Shown: positions 1 through 7,944 of the stretch, one piece after another | Numbering within the stretch: the stretch's first letter is position 1 | Layout of the letters: every line of letters begins with the position of its first letter | Assembly (NCBI GenBank): GCA_900542825.1 | Contig: UQOY01000016.1 | Coordinates: 1 to 34,608, forward strand | DNA length: 34,608 nucleotides | Reading direction: 5' to 3' | From: an uncultured Collinsella sp. | GTDB taxonomy: Bacteria; Actinomycetota; Coriobacteriia; Coriobacteriales; Coriobacteriaceae | Position numbers and translations under genes: made by a program | The notes under the pieces: generated by a model | Databases searched by the model: none | What the model saw: only the letters and a program-made list of their open reading frames with translations | Told to the model about the DNA's origin: nothing

Positions 1-21
1 GAAAGCACTTAATGTGCTTTC
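1..21. repeat. Short perfect hairpin at the window edge
   Basis: GAAAGCAC and GTGCTTTC pair perfectly around a 5-base loop. There is no convincing T-run after it, so it could be the tail of a terminator from a gene outside the window or a small repeat. The rest of 22-116 shows no gene. Confidence 0.4.
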
Positions 22-116
22 CGTCTTGCGCAGGACTGTAGAGCAGCAAACTTAACCCCCGCCCCCAGCCCCGGAGACCCTCCCGGATGGCCCCAAAAAT
101 TTTTTCAAAAAAGTTG

Positions 117-146
117 TTGCGCGCCGGACAGACTTCTGTGTATACT
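117..146 (+). promoter_or_regulatory. Candidate sigma-70-type promoter of the tRNA-Asp gene
   Basis: TTGCGC (117-122) and TATACT (141-146) are separated by 18 bases. The -10 box ends 46 bases before the mature tRNA, which leaves room for a short 5' leader. The call rests on consensus match only. Confidence 0.5.
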
Positions 147-192
147 AATCCCCGCAGCGCACGCGAGCGGAAACAAACGCGAACGACTGCCT

Positions 193-270
<78 letters not shown>

Positions 271-280
271 ACGCAATTAA

Positions 281-306
281 AGCCACGTCTTCGGACGTGG
301 CTTTTT
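281..306 (+). terminator. Rho-independent terminator of tRNA-Asp
   Basis: GCCACGTC (282-289), loop TTCG, GACGTGGC (294-301), then TTTTT. The stem is perfect, has a stable UUCG loop, and starts 11 bases after the tRNA CCA. Confidence 0.92.
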
Positions 307-611
307 GCGTTTGATTGGACCTTGATCCCATCGGCCCCTTTCGCCCAAAAGCAAATCCTTCCAATTCCCGGACAAGCTCCGTTTGAGACATGTGTTCAAA
401 CAAGGCGTTTGTTGCGCAACACCAGTTCAACGAAGCAGGGGGTTAGGTTATACTCAGTTGCACTGTGGGCCGTTTTGATGCAAGAGGCTTCAAAAACGGC
501 ATTCAGCGGGCACCCGTTTTGCTATTTGGGCGTCCTACGGTCATTGACGTCTCGACGTAAGCTCGGCTCCGGAGCTCGTTCGAGCTGCTCCTATTCCTTG
601 AAAGGGGAAAA
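307..611 (+). other. Non-coding leader region upstream of the Rrf2 gene
   Basis: No convincing gene lies in these 305 bases. A TATACT box (449-454) preceded at 17 bases by a weak TTCAAC is a possible promoter, implying an untranslated leader of about 150 bases. Inside the leader, GCCGTTTTGA (469-478) and TCAAAAACGGC (490-500) form a stem with one bulge, and AGCTCG-TT-CGAGCT (573-586) forms a small perfect hairpin. Either could be a regulator site or leader structure. There is no sequence match to a riboswitch that I recognise. Confidence 0.35.
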
Positions 612-1097
612 ATGGACATATCGAGGAAGACTGATTACGCCCTTCGCATGCTCGCGATGCTTGCCGAGGACCCGGAGCGTCTGCTTTCTGTTCGCACCGC
701 CGCCGAAGAGGTCAATGTCCCGTATTCGTTTGCCCGTTCGATCCAGCATGGTTTGGTTCAGGCCGGTATTGTGGAGAGCCTGCGTGGCGTCCATGGCGGC
801 ATGCGTCTTAAGGTCAGCCCCGACGATGTCACCATCCGCCAGGTCGTTGAGGCCGTTCAGGGCCCCATGGTCATGAACGATTGCACCGCGCCCGATGGCG
901 ACTGTGCGCGCATGGGCACGTGCTGCTATCATCCCCTGTGGGCCGGAGCTCAAGCGCTGATGCGCGACTACCTCGATTCCGTTTCGCTGGGCGATATCGT
1001 CGCTCACCGCCAGTTCCCGGCCGTCGATTCCAAGTTCGCCGACCGCGATGCGTTTCCCGAGTACGCCACCTGTGCGTGCGCTTGCCGGGAGGAATAG
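612..1097 (+). CDS. Rrf2-family transcriptional regulator with probable Fe-S cluster
   Basis: The protein is 161 aa, the usual length for Rrf2 regulators. It has an N-terminal winged helix-turn-helix (about residues 1-65; it opens MDISRKTDYALRMLAML and has VPYSFARSIQHGLVQAGIV as recognition helix) and a dimerisation helix. A cysteine cluster follows at C91, C98, C104 and C105 with H107. This is close to IscR, which ligates a [2Fe-2S] cluster through three cysteines and His107, so a redox or iron-sulfur sensing role is likely. A second Cys-rich tail (CACAC, near residues 151-155) is unusual. AAAGGGG lies just upstream of ATG 612. It is followed after 21 bases by the MutY-like gene, so the two are probably cotranscribed. 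The specific regulon (IscR-, NsrR- or other-like) cannot be told from sequence alone. Confidence 0.88.
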   Translation: MDISRKTDYALRMLAMLAEDPERLLSVRTAAEEVNVPYSFARSIQHGLVQAGIVESLRGVHGGMRLKVSPDDVTIRQVVEAVQGPMVMNDCTAPDGDCARMGTCCYHPLWAGAQALMRDYLDSVSLGDIVAHRQFPAVDSKFADRDAFPEYATCACACREE

Positions 1098-1118
1098 CGC
1101 CGCATAAGGAGCATAGCC

Positions 1119-2024
1119 ATGATTCAGGACCCCTTTCGTTCGATGATTCGTTCGGAAGGGGTCCTGCGTTATCGCGACCTTCCGTGGCGCCGCACGCGCG
1201 ACCCGTACATTATTTGGCTTTCCGAGGTTATGCTGCAGCAAACGCAGGTGCCGCGTGTGGAGACGCGTATGCCCGCGTGGCTCGACCGCTTTCCGACCGT
1301 GCAGGCGCTCGCTCAGGCCGCTCCTTCCGACGTTTTGGATGCTTGGCAGGGGATGGGTTACAACCGACGCGCTCTGGCGCTCCACAGGGCCGCTCAGCGC
1401 GTTGTAGAGGACTGGGGTGGGGAGTTTCCACGTGAGACGCGCGACCTGGTCGTCCTGCCCGGTATTGGTCCGGCGACGGCGCAGGGCATCCGGTCGTTTG
1501 CGTTTGATCTACCGGGTGTGTATCTGGAGACCAACGTGCGCACGGTCTTTCTGCATCATTTCTTTCCCGACGTGCCGGCCGTTCCCGATCGCGAGCTGGT
1601 GCCGCTGATCCAATCCGCCTGTCCGGCGGCTCCCGGTGCGACGGCGGATGAGATCGCTCCCTTTGCCGTGCCGCTCGATGATGCCGACACGCCGCGCGCA
1701 TGGTATTACGCACTGCTGGATTATGGCGCGTATCTTAAAAAGACGCTGCCCAATCCGTCCAGGCGCTCGGCGAGCTATAGCCGTCAGTCCAAGTTTGAGG
1801 GCTCGCGCCGTCAAAAGCGCGCCCATATTGTGCGCATGCTGCTGGCTGCGCGCGATGGGCGGCCGACGGGCATCACACTCGCCGAGGCCGTGGCGGGTGT
1901 CAACGAAATGGAGGCGGCGGCAGGCCGCGAGCCGGTCGATCATGATCTTGTTGCAGGAATTTTGGCCGACTTGGAGCGTGAGGGCTTTTGCCGTGTGGAG
2001 GGCGACCGCTGGCTAAGCGTGTAG
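1119..2024 (+). CDS. A/G-specific adenine glycosylase-like protein (HhH-GPD superfamily)
   Basis: This 301-aa protein resembles the catalytic half of MutY, which removes adenine mispaired with 8-oxoguanine. Visible motifs are LPWR (21-24), the SEVMLQQTQV segment with catalytic Glu36, a GYNRRALALH helix, and the helix-hairpin-helix LPGIGPATA (113-121). Two departures from classical MutY stand out. The aspartate of the usual LDGNV motif is Glu137 in LETNVRTVF. The C-terminal 4Fe-4S cysteines and the NUDIX-like domain are missing; a winged-helix-like tail (about 215-301) is there instead. Short forms with the ETN motif are, as I recall, a recurrent subfamily in Actinobacteria and Clostridia, so specificity may differ from MutY. 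AAGGA sits upstream of ATG 1119. The gene probably forms an operon with the Rrf2 gene. Confidence 0.82.
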   Translation: MIQDPFRSMIRSEGVLRYRDLPWRRTRDPYIIWLSEVMLQQTQVPRVETRMPAWLDRFPTVQALAQAAPSDVLDAWQGMGYNRRALALHRAAQRVVEDWGGEFPRETRDLVVLPGIGPATAQGIRSFAFDLPGVYLETNVRTVFLHHFFPDVPAVPDRELVPLIQSACPAAPGATADEIAPFAVPLDDADTPRAWYYALLDYGAYLKKTLPNPSRRSASYSRQSKFEGSRRQKRAHIVRMLLAARDGRPTGITLAEAVAGVNEMEAAAGREPVDHDLVAGILADLEREGFCRVEGDRWLSV

Positions 2025-2138
2025 CCCACCCGAATCTGAAGAACAGGATTGTAAGGTTTAGATTTTCGACATGAGGGCATCCTAAAGACAAGGCCGCTCG
2101 AAGCCTACGGGCGGCATGTGTTGAAGGGAAGTACACCT

Positions 2139-2678
2139 ATGGATTTTGAGAACTCTCAGACCAAGAAGAACCTCGAGGCCGCTTTTGCCGGTGAGTCCCA
2201 GGCGCACACCAAGTATCGCTACTACGCATCTAAGGCCAAGAAGGATGGTTACGTTCAGATCTCGAATATCTTTGCCGAGACCGCAGGCAACGAGTCCGAG
2301 CACGCCAAGCTGTGGTTTAAGTATCTGCACGACGGCGCCGTTCCCGACACCCTGGACAACTTGCGTGATGCCGCTGCGGGCGAGAACTACGAGTGGACCA
2401 CGATGTACGACGAGTTCGCCAAGACCGCCGAGGAGGAGGGCTTTACCGAGATCGCCGAGAAGTTCCGTGGCGTCGGTGCTGTCGAGCAGGCTCACGAGGA
2501 GCGCTACAACAAGCTTGTCGAGCGCATTGAATCGGGCGAGGTGTTTGAGCGCGAGGGCGTGAAGGTGTGGAAGTGCCTGAACTGCGGGCACCTGCATGTT
2601 GGTGCCGAGGCGCCCGAGGTGTGCCCGGTGTGCAATCACCCGAAGGCGTACTTTGAGGAGCAGGTGGTGAACTACTAG
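2139..2678 (+). CDS. rbr: Rubrerythrin
   Basis: The 179-aa length is typical. The N-terminal ferritin-like four-helix domain carries candidate di-iron ligands E19, E52, H55, E85 and E116 within recognisable AGESQAHTKY, NESEHAKLW and ENYEWTTMY segments. The C-terminal rubredoxin domain has C146-x2-C149 and C162-x2-C165. Rubrerythrin is a cytosolic peroxidase that reduces hydrogen peroxide in anaerobes, usually fed by rubredoxin or NADH oxidoreductases. ATG 2139 was chosen over GTG 2118 because GAAGGGA lies at a proper distance before it and the family starts at MDFENSQT. The 114-base gap from the MutY-like gene and the strong terminator behind it suggest its own transcription unit. Confidence 0.96.
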   Translation: MDFENSQTKKNLEAAFAGESQAHTKYRYYASKAKKDGYVQISNIFAETAGNESEHAKLWFKYLHDGAVPDTLDNLRDAAAGENYEWTTMYDEFAKTAEEEGFTEIAEKFRGVGAVEQAHEERYNKLVERIESGEVFEREGVKVWKCLNCGHLHVGAEAPEVCPVCNHPKAYFEEQVVNY

Positions 2679-2699
2679 CGCGTGGCGCTGGCTGCTGCG

Positions 2700-2865
2700 G
2701 AGCGCGGGGCGGGAGGCCGGATTCCCTTCCCTCCCCGCTCACGGTTCCGCAGGGCAACTGCTGGTTTCACCGCTCCGGGCGTCAGACCCGCAGCGCATCC
2801 CTTTCCCTCTCGCTCACGGCTCCGCAGAGTCGCGCGAGGCAAAGGCATGCGCCGCGGGTCTGACG
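2700..2865. repeat. Inverted-repeat block, copy 1 (upstream of the membrane gene)
   Basis: CGTCAGACCCGC (2780-2791) and GCGGGTCTGACG (2854-2865) are perfect 12-base inverted arms. Between them lies the core CCCTCTCGCTCACGGCTCCG followed by CAGAGTCGCGCGAGG. A degenerate second core (CGCTCACGGTTCCGCAGG) lies at about 2738-2755. The same core recurs in the block at 3650-3732. There is no coding sequence here. Confidence 0.7.
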
Positions 2866-2907
2866 ACACGGGCTAGCCAACGAGTTTTGGCTAATAGATT
2901 GGTTTGT

Positions 2908-2940
2908 GTGCCGCCCCTTTTGGGGCGGCACTATTTGTTA
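2908..2940 (+). terminator. Terminator downstream of rubrerythrin and repeat block 1
   Basis: GTGCCGCCCC (2908-2917), loop TTTT, GGGGCGGCAC (2922-2931): a perfect 10-bp stem followed by the T-rich TATTTGTTA. A near-identical hairpin occurs at 3783-3805. Confidence 0.8.
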
Positions 2941-2997
2941 GGGGGTACACTGGGTAGCGGCTTTTAGTTTATCTACTACCTGATGGGGTGTTTTTTT

Positions 2998-3630
2998 ATG
3001 GGTAAGAAGTCTCGGGCTCGGGTTGCTGCGGTGGGAACTCGCAAGGATCCTGGTCGTCGGGTTCCTGAGGGCAAAAAGGCCGATCGTGCCGAGAAGGACA
3101 AGAAGGTCGGTGCGCATGCTCATCCTGAGTGGGCGCCTCATTTGAATACGGCGAGCGAAGACCTGACTGCCAAGCTGTTTACGATGGTCGAGGTCATCTT
3201 GGGCGTGGTGCCTGTGGTGGTCATCGGTCTGCTCTTGGCCTCTAAGGATGCCACGAGCGTGGATAAGCTCACCGACGTCTTTTCCCAGGACCCCTCGATG
3301 GTGGTTACGTTTATCTCTGCGTGCCTGCAGCCGTTTGTGGCGTACATGCTGTACATGATTTATCGTAAATACTGCGAGGGCGATGCGGGCTTTGCCGCCG
3401 GAAACCTGATTGGCCTCTTGTGCTCCGAGATCTTGCTGCTCAATATTCCCGGCGTCATCGGCATGGGTATCTTGTTGTGGCGTGTTTGGCGCAACGTTGC
3501 CCCGCACTTTGAGAGCTGGCTGTTTGAGCGCCGTGCAATGGGCGTGCTGGCAGACATCGCGGGCTCGCTCGTGATTCTAGCCTTGTCGTTTATGTGCGCC
3601 ACCGCCGCCCGAGGTCTCGCGGGCATGTAA
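2998..3630 (+). CDS. Small polytopic membrane protein of unknown function
   Basis: I do not recognise a named family. The 210-aa protein begins with a very basic, Lys/Arg-rich cytosolic tail of about 50 residues. About four hydrophobic segments follow: near residues 58-80 (VILGVVPVVVIGLLLA), 96-118 (including LQPFVAYMLYMIY), 130-160 (NLIGLLCSEILLL onwards) and 180-205 (LADIAGSLVILALSF). ATG 2998 was preferred over ATG 2983 because GGGGTG lies 7 bases before it, and nothing similar precedes 2983. It is a single-gene unit lying between two related repeat-plus-hairpin blocks, so its neighbours say little about its function. Confidence 0.72.
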   Translation: MGKKSRARVAAVGTRKDPGRRVPEGKKADRAEKDKKVGAHAHPEWAPHLNTASEDLTAKLFTMVEVILGVVPVVVIGLLLASKDATSVDKLTDVFSQDPSMVVTFISACLQPFVAYMLYMIYRKYCEGDAGFAAGNLIGLLCSEILLLNIPGVIGMGILLWRVWRNVAPHFESWLFERRAMGVLADIAGSLVILALSFMCATAARGLAGM

Positions 3631-3649
3631 AGCTGCCTTCACCGACTGC

Positions 3650-3732
3650 GGAGCACAGGGCGGGGAAACCTTTCCCTCTCGCTCACGGCTCCGCAGATCG
3701 CGCGAGGCAAAGGTTTCCCCGCCCTGCGCTCC
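3650..3732. repeat. Long inverted repeat, copy 2 (downstream of the membrane gene)
   Basis: Arms 3650-3673 and 3709-3732 match at 23 of 24 positions when one is reverse-complemented; each contains AGGGCGGGGAAACCTTT or its complement. The 35-base centre carries the core CCCTCTCGCTCACGGCTCCG that also occurs in the block at 2700-2865. It starts 20 bases after the stop codon of the membrane gene. Confidence 0.85.
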
Positions 3733-3782
3733 GGCGTTGAGCCGTCGCGTGCTCGTTACAGAAAAGCTGATTAGAAGTTTGT

Positions 3783-3810
3783 GTGCCGCCCCTTTGGGGC
3801 GGCACTTTTT
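3783..3810 (+). terminator. Rho-independent terminator after the membrane gene
   Basis: GTGCCGCCCC (3783-3792), loop TTT, GGGGCGGCAC (3796-3805), then TTTTT. It is preceded by TTTGTGT exactly as in the hairpin at 2908-2931. Confidence 0.88.
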
Positions 3811-4063
3811 GTGTGGGGTCCCTGTCTTCACAATTTCTGTCAAGCTTTTGGTCGGCTTTTGGTTAGTTGGCGGGTTGATGGAAGGGCAAAAGATTGCTGG
3901 CGAAAAAAGCTCAAAGAAAGTGCTGGTAGGGGAGTTGTTGAGCTTTTCGACAGTTTTCTGACCAAAGAATCTTTGCGGCTATTGTCACGGATTTCGTTGC
4001 CGTGGTCGCGATGGTGCGGGATGCTGGGCGCAAGCGTCGAATGCTCCGATTGAGGAGGCCAAC
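3811..4063 (+). other. Non-coding region before the small membrane protein gene
   Basis: I see no supported gene. AAAAGCTCAA (3905-3914) and TTGAGCTTTT (3938-3947) are perfect inverted repeats and could be a regulator site or leader hairpin. AGGAGG (4053-4058) is the ribosome site of the next gene. Confidence 0.35.
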
Positions 4064-4474
4064 ATGGATCTGTTTCTTGAGACCCCGCAGCAACAAGCCG
4101 AGCGCATGTTGCGCCAACAGCAACGGCTTATGGAGATGCAAATGCAGGGGATGGCTGGCCAGCCTCCTGCGCAAAACGCCGCGCCCGCGGGCGAGGTGGC
4201 CCCAGAGACCTATTCCGTACAGCAGGATTCATATGCCCAGGAGCTCGCGTTCGACAAGCGTCGTGCGTGTCGCCGTCGTTGGGTCCAGCGCCTGCGTTCG
4301 CTGGCGATGATCGTACTGATCCCGTTGGGGCTCGCGGCAATCTTCTTGGCCTCATATGCCCTCACGTGCATTCTCAACGGCGCCTCGCCCAGCGAGGTGC
4401 TTGAACACTTGGCAGCCCTCGGCCAGCGCCTGGGCGATGTCGTAACAACCATTCGCGCCGGCTGGGAGAGTTAG
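4064..4474 (+). CDS. Small single-pass membrane protein, hypothetical
   Basis: The protein is 136 aa. The first 35 residues are rich in Gln and Met (QQQAERMLRQQQRLMEMQMQ) and are probably helical. A basic stretch, KRRACRRRWVQRLR (about 66-79), then precedes one membrane helix (LAMIVLIPLGLAAIFLASYAL, about 81-101). By the positive-inside rule the N-terminal part should lie in the cytosol. I recognise no domain. AGGAGG ends 5 bases before ATG 4064, which fixes the start well. A 123-base gap separates it from the RmuC gene on the same strand, so cotranscription is possible but not shown. Confidence 0.75.
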   Translation: MDLFLETPQQQAERMLRQQQRLMEMQMQGMAGQPPAQNAAPAGEVAPETYSVQQDSYAQELAFDKRRACRRRWVQRLRSLAMIVLIPLGLAAIFLASYALTCILNGASPSEVLEHLAALGQRLGDVVTTIRAGWES

Positions 4475-4597
4475 CGTTTTAGTGCCTGTGGCCCAAAATC
4501 CATTTGCCCGATTGCCGTGGGGCGCCCGGTGCGTGTGGCGGGGTAAGATTGATCGCGGTTTTGATTGATGGTCGATGAGGTTTGTTGGGCGGAGACT

Positions 4598-5953
4598 ATG
4601 TCTGCTATTGATATCGTGCTTGTTGTGATCGCCTTGGTGGCGGTGGGGGTTGCCGTGGCTTGTGCCCTGCAGCTCAAGGGCCTTCGCGCCGAGCTGCGGG
4701 AGCGCGGTGATAGCGGGGCGGAGATGCTGGCTGCGCTCGAGCAGGCCAACAACACGCTCGACACCCTGAACGTCGCGTTGGCAGAAACCCGCCGCACGGC
4801 AAACGCCATTGCGCAGCAGCAGACGACCGACGCCGCCGTAGAGCAGCAGCGCTACCTGACCATCGCGCGCGAGTTCTCGCAGGCCGGCGACCGCATGGAT
4901 GACCTGCGCCGCGAGACGGCCCAACAGCTCGGTGCCAACCGCGAGGGCATCGAGCACCGCCTGGACAAGGTGCGCGAGACGGTCGATGCCCAGTTGGGTG
5001 CCATCCGCAAGGACAACAACGTGCAGCTCGATCAGATGCGCGCGACGGTGGACGAGAAACTTTCCCGTACGCTCAACGATCGCCTGTCTGCATCGTTTAA
5101 GCAGGTGAGCGACCAGCTCGAGGCCGTGTACAAGGGTCTGGGCGACATGCAGTCTATCGCCACCGGCGTAGGCGACCTTAAGCGCGTGCTGGGCAATGTA
5201 AAAGCGCGCGGTATCTTGGGCGAGGTGCAGCTGGGTGCAATCCTGGCGGACATCCTTACGCCCGACCAGTATCTGGAAAACGTCGCCACCAAGCCCGGCG
5301 CCTCGGAGCGCGTTGAGTTTGCCGTCAAGCTGCCGGTAGACGAGGGCGATCCCGTGCTGCTGCCGATTGATTCCAAATTCCCGGGCGACGCATACGAGCA
5401 TTTGCTCGACGCGCAAGAGTCGGGTGATGCCGAGGCGGTGGCCACCGCGCGCAAGACGCTCGACGCCATGGTGAAGCGCGAGGCCAAGGACATCTGTGAA
5501 AAGTACCTGAGCGTGCCCGCGACGACCAACTTTGGCATCATGTTCGTTCCGTTTGAGGGACTGTACGCCGAGGTCGTCAGCCGTCCCGGGCTTATCGAGA
5601 CCCTGGGCCGCGACTATCACGTCAACGTTGCCGGCCCCAGCACCATGGCGGCCATCCTCAACAGCCTGCAGATGAGCTACCAGACGTTTAGGCTGCAAAA
5701 GCGCACCGACGACGTGCTGCGTGTGCTCTCTGCCGTCAAGGCCGAGCTGCCGTGCTATCAGGCGGCGCTGCGTCGCGCCCAGCAGCAGATCGAGACCGCG
5801 GGTAAAACGGTCGAGGGCATCATCACCACGCGCACCAACGTTATGGAGCGCAAACTCAAGGATATCGATGCGCTGGAAGACGCGCGGGAGGCCGACGAGA
5901 TCTTGGGGCTCACATCCGCGGAGCTGCTCGCAGACCAAAAAGACGAGGACTAG
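4598..5953 (+). CDS. rmuC: DNA recombination protein RmuC
   Basis: The 451-aa protein has one N-terminal membrane helix (IVLVVIALVAVGVAVACAL), a long Ala/Glu/Arg-rich coiled coil (about 25-190) and a RmuC domain (about 200-380). The domain carries family-typical segments LGEVQLGAIL, RVEFAVKLP, PIDSKFPGD and VPFEGLYAEV. RmuC limits sequence inversions between short inverted repeats in E. coli and has a predicted nuclease-like fold. ATG 4598 was chosen because the membrane helix starts right after it and GGGCGGAG precedes it; the upstream ATG 4565 lacks a ribosome site. The role fits oddly well with a region so rich in inverted repeats, but that link is only inference. Confidence 0.93.
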   Translation: MSAIDIVLVVIALVAVGVAVACALQLKGLRAELRERGDSGAEMLAALEQANNTLDTLNVALAETRRTANAIAQQQTTDAAVEQQRYLTIAREFSQAGDRMDDLRRETAQQLGANREGIEHRLDKVRETVDAQLGAIRKDNNVQLDQMRATVDEKLSRTLNDRLSASFKQVSDQLEAVYKGLGDMQSIATGVGDLKRVLGNVKARGILGEVQLGAILADILTPDQYLENVATKPGASERVEFAVKLPVDEGDPVLLPIDSKFPGDAYEHLLDAQESGDAEAVATARKTLDAMVKREAKDICEKYLSVPATTNFGIMFVPFEGLYAEVVSRPGLIETLGRDYHVNVAGPSTMAAILNSLQMSYQTFRLQKRTDDVLRVLSAVKAELPCYQAALRRAQQQIETAGKTVEGIITTRTNVMERKLKDIDALEDAREADEILGLTSAELLADQKDED

Positions 5954-6078
5954 CTGCATCTGACGGCGGGGCGTCGGCGTAAACGCGAGGCGCGGGCACT
6001 TTTCGCATCGTGCTTGCCTGAAGTGCGCTTTAGTGTGCAACAATGGCGTTTCGCCCTATCAGACGCGAAAGGAAGACC

Positions 6079-7881
6079 ATGTCTCAGAGAAGCACCAGTC
6101 CGCTCAAACGCTCCACCGTGCGCCGCACGCTGCAGCGTTTTTGGGACGTCACGCGCACACAGCCGCTGATCGTCTTTCTCTCGGTGTTCTCGTCGGCGGG
6201 CTACATCTTTTTGCTCACGTTTGCCAACACCTACGTGATGGCCCTTATCGTTGACCGCGTTCAGGCCGGCCCCGTGCCGGGCGACCAGGTGTTTGAGGTC
6301 TTTGGCCCCTACATTCTGGCGCTCGTGCTCGTTAACCTAGTGGGCCAGATCCTCTCCAAGCTGCAGGACTACACCGTCTACAAGCTCGAGATTGCGGGGA
6401 ACTACCACCTGGCGCGCCTGTGCTTTGACACGCTCTCCAATCAATCCATGACATTCCACACCAGCCGCTTTGGCGGATCGCTCGTGAGCCAGACGAGCCG
6501 TTTTATGAGCGGCTACACGGGCTTGGTTGACGTGACGGTGTATTCGCTCATCCCTACCATCACCTCGGTCATCTGCACGGTGGCGGCGCTCGCCCCGGTG
6601 GTGCCCACATTTACCGTGATCCTGGTGGGCATTATGGTCATCTACATCGCGTTTGTCTGGCTTATGTACAAGCGCATCATGCCGCTTTCGGCCGCGACGT
6701 CCGCCGCGCAGAACAAGCTGTCGGGCGTGCTGTCCGACGCGGTAACGAACATCCTGGCCGTCAAGACCTGTGGGCGCGAGGACTTTGAGCGCGACCTGTT
6801 CGATGCCGCCGACCGCGCCGCGCGCGACGCCGAGACGGTCTCGATGCACGCCATGATGCAGCGCAACTTTACGACCTCGGGCCTTATCGTCATCACCATG
6901 GCCGTAGTGAGCGTGTTCGTGGCGGGCGGCAACGCGTGGTTTGGCATCTCGGCCGGCGCGCTCGTCATGATCTTTACCTATACGTACAACCTCACCATGC
7001 GTCTGAACTACGTAAGCTCCATGATGCAGCGCATTAACCGCGCGCTGGGCGATGCGGCCGAGATGACGCGCGTGCTGGACGAGCCACGTCTGGTGGCGGA
7101 TGACGAGAACGCTCCCGAGCTTAAAGTGGGCGAGGGTGCGATTGATTTTGAGCACCTGAGCTTTGCATACCGTGACGCCGCGGCGGGCGAGAGCGTGTTC
7201 GACGACCTGACGCTCCATGTGGCGGCGGGCCAGCGCGTGGGCCTGGTGGGCAAATCGGGCTCGGGCAAGACGACGCTCACCAAGCTGTTGCTGCGCCTGG
7301 ACGACGTGCAGGGCGGCCGCGTGCTCGTGGACGGCCAAGACGTCTCGCGCTGCACGCAGCAGAGCCTGCGTCGCCAGGTTGCCTACGTGCCGCAGGAGGC
7401 GCTGCTGTTCCATCGCTCCATTCGCGAGAATATCGCCTACGGCCGCGCGTGCGCCACCGACGAACAGATCCGCGAGGCCGCGCGCTTGGCTAATGCGACC
7501 GAGTTTATCGACCGCCTACCCAACGGCTTTGACACCATGGTGGGCGAGCGCGGCGTTAAACTCTCGGGCGGTCAACGCCAGCGCGTGGCCATTGCCCGCG
7601 CTATCCTGACCGACGCGCCGATTCTGGTGCTCGACGAGGCGACGTCTGCCCTAGACAGCGAGTCCGAGGCGCTGGTGCAGGAGGCGCTCGAGAACCTGAT
7701 GCGCGGTCGCACCTCCATTGTGGTGGCACATCGCCTGTCCACCGTGGCGGCGCTCGACCGCATCGTGGTGCTGGCCGATGGTGAGATTGTCGAGGACGGT
7801 ACGCATGCGCAGCTTGTCGAGGCGGGCGGCGAGTACGCAAGCCTGTGGGGTCGCCAGACCGGCGCATTTTTGGAGGCGTAA
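6079..7881 (+). CDS. ABC transporter, fused permease and ATPase (type I exporter half-transporter)
   Basis: This 600-aa protein has an N-terminal six-helix membrane domain (about 30-320) and a C-terminal nucleotide-binding domain. ATPase motifs are all intact: Walker A GKSGSGKTT (about 392), the Q-loop in AYVPQEALLF, signature LSGGQRQRVAIARA (about 495), Walker B ILVLDEATSALD (about 515) and the switch histidine in VVAHRLSTV (about 551). Such half-transporters work as dimers and usually export lipids, peptides or drugs. The substrate cannot be read from sequence. No partner half-transporter lies next to it, so a homodimer is likely. ATG 6079 follows GAAAGGA at the right distance, which is preferred over ATG 6043. 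Confidence 0.93.
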   Translation: MSQRSTSPLKRSTVRRTLQRFWDVTRTQPLIVFLSVFSSAGYIFLLTFANTYVMALIVDRVQAGPVPGDQVFEVFGPYILALVLVNLVGQILSKLQDYTVYKLEIAGNYHLARLCFDTLSNQSMTFHTSRFGGSLVSQTSRFMSGYTGLVDVTVYSLIPTITSVICTVAALAPVVPTFTVILVGIMVIYIAFVWLMYKRIMPLSAATSAAQNKLSGVLSDAVTNILAVKTCGREDFERDLFDAADRAARDAETVSMHAMMQRNFTTSGLIVITMAVVSVFVAGGNAWFGISAGALVMIFTYTYNLTMRLNYVSSMMQRINRALGDAAEMTRVLDEPRLVADDENAPELKVGEGAIDFEHLSFAYRDAAAGESVFDDLTLHVAAGQRVGLVGKSGSGKTTLTKLLLRLDDVQGGRVLVDGQDVSRCTQQSLRRQVAYVPQEALLFHRSIRENIAYGRACATDEQIREAARLANATEFIDRLPNGFDTMVGERGVKLSGGQRQRVAIARAILTDAPILVLDEATSALDSESEALVQEALENLMRGRTSIVVAHRLSTVAALDRIVVLADGEIVEDGTHAQLVEAGGEYASLWGRQTGAFLEA

Positions 7882-7944
7882 AGACCCCATACGTGGGACA
7901 ATCGTGCCCATAGGTTTGTTAGCCCGCTGAGCCGAGGAGTCGTT

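Noticed and set aside
4352..6043. A long minus-strand open frame opposite rmuC
   Set aside because: It has no recognisable domain, and the plus strand has a canonical RmuC domain.
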